Shown here: positions 1 through 6,113 of the stretch, piece by piece
Layout: each line of letters begins with the position of its first letter
How positions within the stretch are numbered: position 1 is the first letter of the stretch
Source of the DNA: Firmicutes bacterium UBA3914
GTDB taxonomy: Bacteria > Bacillota > Limnochordia > Darwinibacteriales > Darwinibacteriaceae
DNA length: 7,337 bases
Reading direction: 5' to 3'
NCBI GenBank assembly: GCA_002391385.1
Contig: DGEY01000088.1
Span: 1-7,337 of the forward strand
Translations under genes and position numbers: made by a program
Notes under the pieces: model-generated
Database searches by the model: none
What the model saw: the letters and a program-made list of their open reading frames with translations, nothing else
What the model was told of the DNA's origin: nothing

Positions 1-194
1 AAGCCCTCCAGGCGGAGCAGAGCAAGTACCAGGCGGGTGTAATCAGCAACGCGGACATCGTGGCCAAGCAGGAAAGACTGGCCCAGCTGGAACAGGAGTA
101 CAGCGCCAGCCTGCTCCAGTACAGCTTGGCCCGGGTGAAGCTGCTCCAGGCCATGGGCCAGCAGGAAGAATCAGGTGAGCAGCATGCAGACTAG
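1..194 (+). CDS. TolC-family outer-membrane efflux protein, C-terminal end only (5' truncated by window)
   Basis: Read in the frame whose first full codon is at position 3, this is an open stretch of 63 residues ending at TAG 192-194. It is too short and too incomplete to stand as its own gene. The residues show the C-terminal TolC signature: a helix with KYQAGVISNADIVAKQERL, followed by LLQYSLARVKLLQAMG. This matches the family pattern in which a tyrosine and a glycine precede an Ile-Ser-x-x-Asp turn, then a long helix ends in L..A.G. Family members are trimeric channels that cross the outer membrane and periplasm and act with ABC or RND pumps. The last codons overlap the start of the next gene, which encodes a second TolC-like protein, so the two are almost certainly co-transcribed. 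The N-terminal part, any signal peptide and the promoter lie upstream of the window. The family call is fairly secure from the motif; the substrate is unknown. Confidence 0.8.
   Translation, partial: ALQAEQSKYQAGVISNADIVAKQERLAQLEQEYSASLLQYSLARVKLLQAMGQQEESGEQHAD
163..178 (+). promoter_or_regulatory. Two alternative ribosome binding sites for the second TolC-like gene
   Basis: AGGAAG at 163-168 lies six bases before GTG 175, and AGGTGA at 173-178 lies five bases before the in-frame ATG 184. Both spacings are acceptable. The second site has the better match to the GGTGA part of the anti-Shine-Dalgarno complement and serves an ATG, so ATG 184 is a serious alternative start. Both sites lie inside the coding sequence of the preceding gene, suggesting translational coupling. 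Confidence 0.5.
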
Positions 195-1491
195 ATGCAG
201 ATTCACACTGACCCTGGTACTCCTTGCCGCCCTGGCGGCCAGCTGCGCAGCCGCGGGTGAGCTGAGGCCCCTAACCTTGGCGGAGGCTCTGGAAACAGCC
301 CTGGAGCACAACACCAGCCATGCCCTGTTCCTCTGGGAGCAGGATCTGGCCCAGCGCCGGGCGGCTCTCCAGAAGCAGCCGCAGATCGCGGCGGAGCTCC
401 ATCCGGCGGGGCTGCAGAACGGCACCTGGCAGGGGCCCCACGGTTCGCTGTCCCTGACCATGCCCCTGGGCAGCCACCTGAAGCTCAGCGGGAAGGTCAC
501 AGTCAGCCTGGAGGACAAAGAGCTGGGCATCGAGCCCCAGGGCAGTTTGAACCTGGACTACGACTTCTTTGCCCCCGCCCAGGAAGCGGCGCCGGAGCTG
601 ACAGTGGAGGAGAGCAGGCAGCGCCAGGTGAACAGCCTGGTACTCCAGGTTTTCCGCCTCCTCGTTGACCTCAGAAAGGCGCTGGATCAGAGGGCCTACG
701 CCCAAGGGGTCCTGGAGCACCTGGAGGCCAAGCTGGCCGCCGCGCAGCAGGTGCCCAACTACGATGACCTGCAGCTGCGCCGGGAACTGAGGGATCAGCG
801 CGCTTCCCTGGCAGCCGCGGCGGAAAGGGTAAACCAGCTGCAGCTCCAGCTCCAAAATGTTCTAGGCAGCACGGAGCCCATCTTCTACGAACCGCAGCTC
901 AAGGTGCACAGCCTGGATCTGGAATTCTCCCAGGAAGAACTGGAGGGGGAATTTCTCGCGGCAAGTCCAGAGCTGCGCCGGGCGGAAGCGGAACTGGAGC
1001 AGGCCCGGGCCCAGCTGGAGCTGGAGCGGAAAAGCAGGGGCTGGCAGGTGAAGGTCTCCGGTGGAGTGCAGGCGGGCCAGGATCTGAACTGGAGCGTGGG
1101 GCTTACCGCCTCCAAAGCCCTCTATCCCAGGGATGTGCTGGTGGAAGAACTGGAGCTGGCCGCGGCCAAGGCGGAGCACAACCTGCAGGGCCAGGAAAAT
1201 GCCCTCCTAGGCGAGCTGCGCAGCAGCCTCCAGGCCCTCACATCCGCGCAGAGGCAGGTAGGCCTCCTGGGAGAGCTGCTGGCCGCAGCGGAAGAGGACT
1301 TGGAGCTGCGCCGGAGGCAGCAGGCCGCGGGGCTGGTCACCGATCTGCAGGTGGCGGAAGCTGCCTTAGCCGCAGAGAAAGCCCGGTTTGACTACTTCCA
1401 CGCCCAGCTGGACTATGCCCTGAGGGCCGCGGAGCTGTGGCAGCTCTGCGGGCGCGATCTTAAGGATGCGCTCTTCCAGGTTGTGAACTAG
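175..1491 (+). CDS. TolC-family outer-membrane efflux protein (second paralogue)
   Basis: The 438-residue product is probably an outer-membrane/periplasmic channel subunit for the permeases encoded next. Residues 11-27 form a hydrophobic signal sequence. Cleavage could follow AAA at 25-27, or a weak lipobox (AASC, Cys24) could make it a lipoprotein as in OprM-type relatives. Mature residues 33-46 (LTLAEALETALEHN) are the typical TolC N-terminal helix. A segment rich in alternating hydrophobics at about 90-132 looks like barrel strands. Long Ala/Glu/Gln/Leu-rich helices run at about 145-230 and 254-290, a second strand pair at about 291-313 includes VGLTASKALYP, and the final helices carry QQAAGLVTDLQVAEAAL at 382-398. 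This two-repeat layout and the length fit the family. GTG 175 has AGGAAG six bases upstream; ATG 184 in the same frame has AGGTGA five bases upstream, so the start is uncertain by three codons. Either start overlaps the preceding TolC gene. The sequence is more divergent than that of the upstream paralogue. Confidence 0.8.
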   Translation: MSSMQTRCRFTLTLVLLAALAASCAAAGELRPLTLAEALETALEHNTSHALFLWEQDLAQRRAALQKQPQIAAELHPAGLQNGTWQGPHGSLSLTMPLGSHLKLSGKVTVSLEDKELGIEPQGSLNLDYDFFAPAQEAAPELTVEESRQRQVNSLVLQVFRLLVDLRKALDQRAYAQGVLEHLEAKLAAAQQVPNYDDLQLRRELRDQRASLAAAAERVNQLQLQLQNVLGSTEPIFYEPQLKVHSLDLEFSQEELEGEFLAASPELRRAEAELEQARAQLELERKSRGWQVKVSGGVQAGQDLNWSVGLTASKALYPRDVLVEELELAAAKAEHNLQGQENALLGELRSSLQALTSAQRQVGLLGELLAAAEEDLELRRRQQAAGLVTDLQVAEAALAAEKARFDYFHAQLDYALRAAELWQLCGRDLKDALFQVVN

Positions 1492-1502
1492 GAGGTGCTG
1501 AG

Positions 1503-2798
1503 ATGTCCGTTGCGGATCAGCTGAAATGGGCGCTGCGCCACTCCCGGCGCCAGCGGTTGGAATCCATCCTGGTGATCCTGGCCATCGGGCTGGGGATCGG
1601 GGTGATCATCACCGTTTTGTCCATGTTCATTTCCGTGGGTCAGCAGTACAGCAGTATACAGCGCTTGGATTACTTCCGCACCCTGGAGATCTTGGGCAGG
1701 GAGGATTCCCTGATGTGGCAGCAGGTCCCCATCACCCTCCTGGGCCCGGAGCAGGACAGCCTGAGCTGGTCCGGCGTCACTTTGGAAGAGATCCTGGAGC
1801 TGCAGCGGCGCCTGCCGCCCACCATGCACGTTTACGTGGAGCAGGGGTGGTTGGCCGCCACGGAGCTGCTCCCCGAGGAGGTGGGAGAGGATGAGGATTG
1901 GTACCGCTTCCGGGGCAACGAAATATACATTGCCGGTACTGTACCCGCCTATTTCTCTTTCAAGAACTCCCAGCTAGCTCAGGGAAACTTCTTCGTGGAG
2001 GCGGATCTGTTGGGCGCCAGCCGCGTTTTGGTCATCACCCACAGGCTGGCGGAGGAGCTTTTTGGCGATGGGGATCCCATCGGACAGATCGTCCCCCTGG
2101 ACCTGCACAGCGAAGAGGCGGTGGATTTCACCGTCATCGGGGTGCTGGCCCCACCTGACGACAGCGATCCCTATATGGCTCTGAACGACGGCCGCACGGC
2201 TTGGATGCCCGTGACGGTGCATCCCTCCTATAGAGGGGGGCCCGATGATACCACCCACTTCTACCAGATCTATGTGGGCGTGGATCCCGGGGTGGACCTG
2301 GCCTCAGCTGGGGAAGTGGTGCAAAGTGAAGCCGCGCTGCTCTGGGGGGAAGAGGCCTTTGCCCTGCGCAGTCCGGTGGACGATTGGCGGGAGTCCATCA
2401 AGCAGGTGCAGCGCTATGCCCTGCTCATCGGGATGCTCGCCTCCGTGGGCCTGGTGATCGCGGTGATCAACATCCTCAACCTGATGCTGGCCAGGGTGCT
2501 GAAGCGCACCAAGGCGGTGGGTTTGTCCATGGCCTTGGGCAGCTCCCGCGGCCAGGTGTTCAGGCAGTTCATGCTGGAAGCTGTGGTACTGGGGCTGGCG
2601 GGTTCCGTCTTGGGGATCGCCCTTTCCTTTGCCTTCGCCGAGCTTTTGAAAAAGAGCTTGGGCGGTTGGTCCGGGGGATGGGGGTCCCGTTTAGGGTTAG
2701 GCATCGCCCTGGGCTTGTTGGTCAGCCTCTTCTTCGGAGTATACCCGGCCTACCTGGGCTCCCGCACCAATCCCGTGGATGCCCTGCGGACCGATTGA
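1503..2798 (+). CDS. FtsX/MacB-type ABC transporter permease, first of a pair
   Basis: The 431-residue inner-membrane protein has the MacB permease layout. A cytoplasmic amphipathic start (DQLKWALRHSRRQRLES) leads into membrane segment 1 at about 21-44. A large periplasmic domain of about 260 residues follows, containing family turns GDGDPIGQIV (188-197) and DFTVIGVL (208-215). Three membrane segments then lie at about 305-330, 356-380 and 397-416, with the conserved C-terminal YPAYLGSRTNPVDALR (414-429). It lacks any nucleotide-binding domain, unlike E. coli MacB, so a separate ATPase is needed. The cytoplasmic loop after segment 2 reads KRTKAVGLSMALGSSRG (334-350), where most relatives have a Glu-Ile-Gly core; the partner gene keeps that core. 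ATG 1503 is preceded by AGGAGGTG at 1490-1497, which overlaps the stop codon of the preceding gene, so translation is probably coupled. The role is mechanical transmission or efflux with the TolC proteins; the substrate is unknown. Lipoprotein-release (LolCE-type) function is less likely given the TolC neighbours. Confidence 0.87.
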   Translation: MSVADQLKWALRHSRRQRLESILVILAIGLGIGVIITVLSMFISVGQQYSSIQRLDYFRTLEILGREDSLMWQQVPITLLGPEQDSLSWSGVTLEEILELQRRLPPTMHVYVEQGWLAATELLPEEVGEDEDWYRFRGNEIYIAGTVPAYFSFKNSQLAQGNFFVEADLLGASRVLVITHRLAEELFGDGDPIGQIVPLDLHSEEAVDFTVIGVLAPPDDSDPYMALNDGRTAWMPVTVHPSYRGGPDDTTHFYQIYVGVDPGVDLASAGEVVQSEAALLWGEEAFALRSPVDDWRESIKQVQRYALLIGMLASVGLVIAVINILNLMLARVLKRTKAVGLSMALGSSRGQVFRQFMLEAVVLGLAGSVLGIALSFAFAELLKKSLGGWSGGWGSRLGLGIALGLLVSLFFGVYPAYLGSRTNPVDALRTD

Positions 2799-2807
2799 GG
2801 GGGGAAG

Positions 2808-4061
2808 ATGGTGGAAACCCTGAAGTTTACCCTGCGGATTTTGAAAAAGAGACCCCTGCGCTCCCTGCTCACCATTTTGCAGGTGGGGCTGGGGGTGTGG
2901 ATTGTCGCGCTGATCCTGTCCCTCAACTTCCAGACCGCGGGAAGCCTGGAGGGGGTGCACAGCACCTTCGGGGAAACCCTGGCGAAGATTTCGGTCTCCA
3001 GAACCGAAGAGATTCCCGGTGGAGGGCAGGTTGTTTCCAGTATCAGCAATCTCCGCTACGACGATCTGGTCAAGCTTCTCCAAGGTGAGCACATTGACCA
3101 GGCCTTTATCTTCCAAGAACTCTGGATGCAGCGGATTATTGTGGAGGGTCTGACCTACTCCGTGCAGACCGCCGCGGAAACCACCGCCCACTACGGCGAG
3201 GCCATGGGGCTGGAGCTAGTGGAGGGGCATTTCTTCACCCAAGCCGACGAAGAGCAGAAAAACCGGGTGGTCTTGATCTCCGATGTGGTGGCAGCCCAGC
3301 TGTTTCCCGGCCAGTCGGCCCTGGGTAAAACCATCAACCTGGGCGATTTCGGGGAAGGGCCCATGGAGTTTGAGATCATCGGCGTCTACAAACCCCACTC
3401 CGCGCTGCTGGAGTTTTTTATCAGCCAGGCTCACCTCCTCTTTCCCCTGGGCACCACCAGGGTGTGGGTTTCCTATGACGTTTTTGAGCCGTCCTACCAG
3501 TACATCTATATCAAGACGCAGCCGGGCAGGCTGTACGAAGCGGTGGAAGAGGCCCGGGTGCTGCTCGCGGACCGCTCTGTGGATGATATGGAAGTAAACG
3601 GGGAGTACGTAAAGGACTCCAACCGCTTCTTAAGTGAGCAGCTGAGGACGGTGAGCCTCTTTTTGGGCGCCTTTGCCTTTATCGCCGTTTTGGTGAGTGC
3701 CATTGGCATTCTAAGTATCATGCTGGTGAGCGTAGTGGAAAGGACGCGGGAAATCGGCTTAAGGCAGGCCCTGGGCGCTTCCAAGCGGTCCATTGTGGCC
3801 CAGATCCTCAACGAATCCCTGGTCTTCTCCCTGGCCGGGTCGATCCTTGGCCTTCTGGCCGCCTATTTCACTTCCCCCACCCTGCTCAACGCCATTTTGG
3901 CGGAGGTGTTCTATTCCAGGCTGGCTGATGTAGGGGGGCTGCACCCCCAGGCCGCGCTGCTCGCGGCTGTGGTGGCGGTGGCCATGGGCCAGCTCTTCGG
4001 CCTCTACCCGGCCTGGCAGGCGGCTAAGCTGCCGCCCGTGGAGGCGCTGCGGGAAGGCTGA
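2808..4061 (+). CDS. FtsX/MacB-type ABC transporter permease, second of a pair
   Basis: The 417-residue inner-membrane permease is homologous in layout to the gene before it but clearly different in sequence. Membrane segment 1 is at about 20-40. The periplasmic domain spans about 41-280 and includes FPGQSALGKTINLG (166-179) and FEIIGVYKP (188-196). Membrane segments follow at about 283-308, 334-356 and 381-402. The loop after segment 2 carries the canonical ERTREIGLRQALGAS (311-325), the family's coupling region to the ATPase, and the C-terminus has LYPAWQAAKLPPVEALR (399-415). No Walker motifs are present. ATG 2808 follows the previous stop after nine bases, with a G-rich AGGGGGGAAG ribosome site filling the gap. 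It probably forms a heterodimer with the first permease. The gene ends the efflux cluster; a 92-base gap with its own promoter follows before the next operon. Confidence 0.88.
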   Translation: MVETLKFTLRILKKRPLRSLLTILQVGLGVWIVALILSLNFQTAGSLEGVHSTFGETLAKISVSRTEEIPGGGQVVSSISNLRYDDLVKLLQGEHIDQAFIFQELWMQRIIVEGLTYSVQTAAETTAHYGEAMGLELVEGHFFTQADEEQKNRVVLISDVVAAQLFPGQSALGKTINLGDFGEGPMEFEIIGVYKPHSALLEFFISQAHLLFPLGTTRVWVSYDVFEPSYQYIYIKTQPGRLYEAVEEARVLLADRSVDDMEVNGEYVKDSNRFLSEQLRTVSLFLGAFAFIAVLVSAIGILSIMLVSVVERTREIGLRQALGASKRSIVAQILNESLVFSLAGSILGLLAAYFTSPTLLNAILAEVFYSRLADVGGLHPQAALLAAVVAVAMGQLFGLYPAWQAAKLPPVEALREG

Positions 4062-4077
4062 AAAGCACCTTCTACCT

Positions 4078-4106
4078 TTGACATTGCCCAGTAACTAAAC
4101 TATACT
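4078..4106 (+). promoter_or_regulatory. Housekeeping-type promoter for the potABCD operon
   Basis: TTGACA at 4078-4083 is a perfect -35 hexamer. A spacer of exactly 17 bases (4084-4100) follows, then TATACT at 4101-4106, one mismatch from the TATAAT consensus. It lies in the only real intergenic gap, in the direction of the importer genes. Transcription would start near 4112-4115, giving a leader of about 40 bases before the potA start. Such a close match suggests strong basal transcription by the main sigma factor, and it marks the importer as a transcription unit separate from the efflux genes. Confidence 0.8.
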
Positions 4107-4107
4107 G
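4089..4107. repeat. Short dyad overlapping the -10 element, possible operator
   Basis: CAGTA at 4089-4093 and TACTG at 4103-4107 are exact inverted repeats separated by nine bases. The right arm covers most of the -10 hexamer, a position where a bound repressor would block transcription. The arms are only five bases and extending them breaks the symmetry, so this may be chance. No regulator gene is visible in the window. Confidence 0.25.
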
Positions 4108-4125
4108 ACCTTGGAGGTTCTTTTT
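4108..4125 (+). terminator. Possible weak intrinsic terminator for the efflux operon
   Basis: ACCT at 4108-4111 can pair with AGGT at 4115-4118 around a three-base loop. The run TTCTTTTT (4118-4125) follows directly, giving the hairpin-plus-T-run shape of an intrinsic terminator. The stem is only four base pairs, possibly five with a G-U pair, which is weak. Its left arm lies just upstream of the predicted potA transcription start, so it could act only on transcripts reading through from the efflux genes. No better terminator is seen between 4062 and 4153. Confidence 0.25.
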
Positions 4126-4140
4126 AGTAGTACGCTGGGG

Positions 4141-4147
4141 AAGGAAG
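4141..4147 (+). promoter_or_regulatory. Ribosome binding site that sets the potA start at GTG 4154
   Basis: AAGGAAG at 4141-4147 ends six bases before GTG 4154, a normal spacing. An in-frame TTG at 4148 would give two extra codons but touches the ribosome site directly, leaving no spacer. GTG 4154 is therefore preferred. Confidence 0.65.
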
Positions 4148-4153
4148 TTGTCT

Positions 4154-5260
4154 GTGAAGCAGCCACTACTCGCACTGGTCAATTTGAACAAGTACTACGG
4201 CGATGTCCATGTTCTGAAGGATATCACCTTCACCATTAACGAAGGGGAGTTCCTCACACTGCTTGGGCCCTCGGGGTGCGGCAAAACTACGCTGCTGCGC
4301 TGCATCGCAGGGCTGGAGCGCATTCAATCGGGAGATATTCTGCTCAGCGGCACTTCCATCAAGGATCTGGCGCCCAATAAGCGTAATGTGAATACCGTTT
4401 TCCAGAACTACGCCCTCTTTCCCCATCTCAATGTCTACGACAACATTGCCTACGGCCCCCGCATGAAAAAGTCCCTGGGCGAGGCTGCGTTGAAACAGCG
4501 GGTGGCGGAGGTGCTGGAGCTTGTGCAGATGTCCGGCTATGAACAGCGCATGCCCCATCAACTATCCGGGGGGCAGCGGCAGAGAATTGCCATTGCCAGG
4601 GCGCTCATCAACGAGCCGGCCATTTTGCTTTTGGACGAACCCTTAGGTGCCCTGGATCTGAAATTGCGCAAGCACATGCAGACCGAGCTCTCCCGGCTGC
4701 AGCGCAAGACGGGCACCACCTTTGTCTACGTCACCCACGACCAAGAGGAAGCTTTAAATATGTCCGACCGCATCGTGGTCATCGATCAGGGAGAGGTACA
4801 GCAGCTGGGCACACCCCGGGAGATCTACAACAACCCGGCCAACCTGTTTGTCACCAGCTTCATCGGGGACCGCAACATCTTCCCCGTGGAGGTTGTGGAA
4901 GCTGGTTCGCAGTACTGCCGGGTGCGCTTGGGTGAAAACGTGGTGACCGTGCGCCGCTCCTGCAGCGCCCAGGGTGCCCTGCGCGCCGGTGAAGAGGCGA
5001 TTTTGGCCATCTTGATGGACAAAATGCGGCTCTCCTGCGAGGCAGTGGAAAACGCCTTTAAGGGCGAGGTTCTGTCCATTCACTACGCGGGCTCGCAGAT
5101 CCGCATCGAAGTGAAGGTTTTAGATCAGGTGCTGACCATCGTGGAATACCAGAAAACAGACTGCGACTGCGCGGTGGGCGATACGGTCTACGCAGCCTGG
5201 GAAGAGAGCGGAGCGATTTTGCTCCCCAAGGAAGCCGGCTGGGAAGAGAGAGGCTGGTAA
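4154..5260 (+). CDS. potA: Spermidine/putrescine-type ABC importer, ATP-binding subunit PotA
   Basis: The 368-residue cytoplasmic ATPase would power uptake through the PotB/PotC membrane channel encoded directly after it. All ABC motifs are intact (numbered from GTG 4154): Walker A GPSGCGKTTL at 38-47, Q-loop VFQNYALFPHL with the glutamine at 84, signature LSGGQRQRIAIARAL at 137-151, Walker B ILLLDEPLGALD at 157-168, and the switch histidine in VTHDQEEAL at 195. Residues from about 240 to the end form the C-terminal TOBE-type regulatory domain typical of PotA/MalK-like ATPases. E. coli PotA has 378 residues, so the protein is full length. An odd CDC pair of cysteines occurs near 337-339 in the TOBE domain. 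The start was moved from TTG 4148 to GTG 4154 because of ribosome-site spacing. The stop is one base before the potB start. Sequence alone cannot exclude a related substrate such as another amine or an iron complex, but the four-gene order supports the Pot family. Confidence 0.92.
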   Translation: MKQPLLALVNLNKYYGDVHVLKDITFTINEGEFLTLLGPSGCGKTTLLRCIAGLERIQSGDILLSGTSIKDLAPNKRNVNTVFQNYALFPHLNVYDNIAYGPRMKKSLGEAALKQRVAEVLELVQMSGYEQRMPHQLSGGQRQRIAIARALINEPAILLLDEPLGALDLKLRKHMQTELSRLQRKTGTTFVYVTHDQEEALNMSDRIVVIDQGEVQQLGTPREIYNNPANLFVTSFIGDRNIFPVEVVEAGSQYCRVRLGENVVTVRRSCSAQGALRAGEEAILAILMDKMRLSCEAVENAFKGEVLSIHYAGSQIRIEVKVLDQVLTIVEYQKTDCDCAVGDTVYAAWEESGAILLPKEAGWEERGW

Positions 5261-5261
5261 G

Positions 5262-6113
5262 ATGAGAAGCTGGAAGAATAATCTGCTGGCCGTACCTATT
5301 CTGCTCTGGATCGGGGTTTTGGTGGGCATACCCATGCTCTTGGTGGTGGCCATCAGCTTTCTGTCCCGTGACCACCTGGGCAACATCGTCTACCAGTTCA
5401 CCCTGGATAACTACCGCAAGGCCTTTGATCCCATCTACCTGCGGGTGTTTTGGAACTCTTTACGTCTGGCCCTGCTCACCGCCTTGATCACGTTGGTTGT
5501 GGGCTACCCGGTGGCTTACATCACCTCCAACTTGAGCCCCCGCCGGCGGGCCCTGGCCTTGGGCCTTGTGATGCTGCCGTTCTGGATTTCCAGTCTGCTC
5601 AGGACCTATGGCTGGATGATTCTGCTGGGCAATGCGGGCCTCATCAACAATTTGCTGAAGGCTCTGGGGATCATCCAGCAGCCCCTGCCCATGATGTACA
5701 AATTCGGTACCAGCCTGGTTGGCACCGCCTATATGCTCCTGCCCTTTATGATCGTGGCGGTGTTTAACTCCGTGGATAAACTGGACCGCTCGCTTCTGGA
5801 AGCATCCTACGATTTAGGGGCCAGCAGGTGGCAGACGTTTTTCCAAATCACCATACCCCTCACCCTGCCGGGTATCGTGGGCGGCTTTACCCTGGTCTTC
5901 ATCCCGGCCCTGGGCCTGTACTTCGTCTCCGATCTCTTGGGGGGAGGAAATACGGTGTTTCTGGGGAATCTCATCCATACCCTGGCCACCCGGGGCAGAA
6001 ACCGGCCCCTGGCCGCGGCCTTCTCCTTGGGCATGGTGGCCCTGGCGCTGCTGGTTCTCCTCTTTTACTGGCGGGTGACCAAGGATAAGAGCGGGGAGGG
6101 GCTGTTCCAATGA
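5262..6113 (+). CDS. potB: Spermidine/putrescine-type ABC importer permease PotB
   Basis: The 283-residue inner-membrane permease forms one half of the translocation channel with PotC. About six membrane segments can be read, at roughly 9-31, 65-87, 99-121, 148-170, 206-225 and 250-270. The cytoplasmic EAA loop that docks on the ATPase is EASYDLGASRWQTFF at 180-194, followed by the conserved IPLTLPGIVGG. The PotB-like segment FIPALGLYFVSDLLGGGN (213-230) and the following FLGNLI are recognisable. Length is close to E. coli PotB (275 residues). ATG 5262 comes one base after the potA stop, with a purine-rich AGAGAGAGG site inside the end of potA. The stop overlaps the potC start by four bases (ATGA), so translation is probably coupled. 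No damaged motif was seen. Confidence 0.92.
   Translation: MRSWKNNLLAVPILLWIGVLVGIPMLLVVAISFLSRDHLGNIVYQFTLDNYRKAFDPIYLRVFWNSLRLALLTALITLVVGYPVAYITSNLSPRRRALALGLVMLPFWISSLLRTYGWMILLGNAGLINNLLKALGIIQQPLPMMYKFGTSLVGTAYMLLPFMIVAVFNSVDKLDRSLLEASYDLGASRWQTFFQITIPLTLPGIVGGFTLVFIPALGLYFVSDLLGGGNTVFLGNLIHTLATRGRNRPLAAAFSLGMVALALLVLLFYWRVTKDKSGEGLFQ

Noticed and set aside
271..855. Minus-strand open frame of 194 codons opposite the second TolC-like gene
   Set aside because: The Leu/Gln-rich translation mirrors the repetitive CAG/CTG codons of the plus-strand coiled-coil region; no ribosome site or domain supports it.
832..857. Short CAGCTGCAGCTCCAGCTC-like repeat
   Set aside because: It simply encodes the heptad-like QLQLQLQ of a coiled coil and does not look like a separate DNA repeat element.
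2384..3088. Open frame of 234 codons on the plus strand spanning the junction of the two permease genes
   Set aside because: It is out of frame with both permeases, which have clear family motifs and a good ribosome site between them. Its translation is Gly/Ala/Arg/Pro-rich and featureless.
4050..4075. Possible hairpin AAGG...CCTT just after the second permease stop
   Set aside because: Only four pairs with a ten-base loop and no T-run follow; too weak to call a terminator.
4113..4153. Possible leader peptide or riboswitch in the potA leader, prompted by GGAGG at 4113-4117
   Set aside because: No start codon lies at a suitable distance after GGAGG, and the leader of about 40 bases is too short for known aptamer riboswitches.
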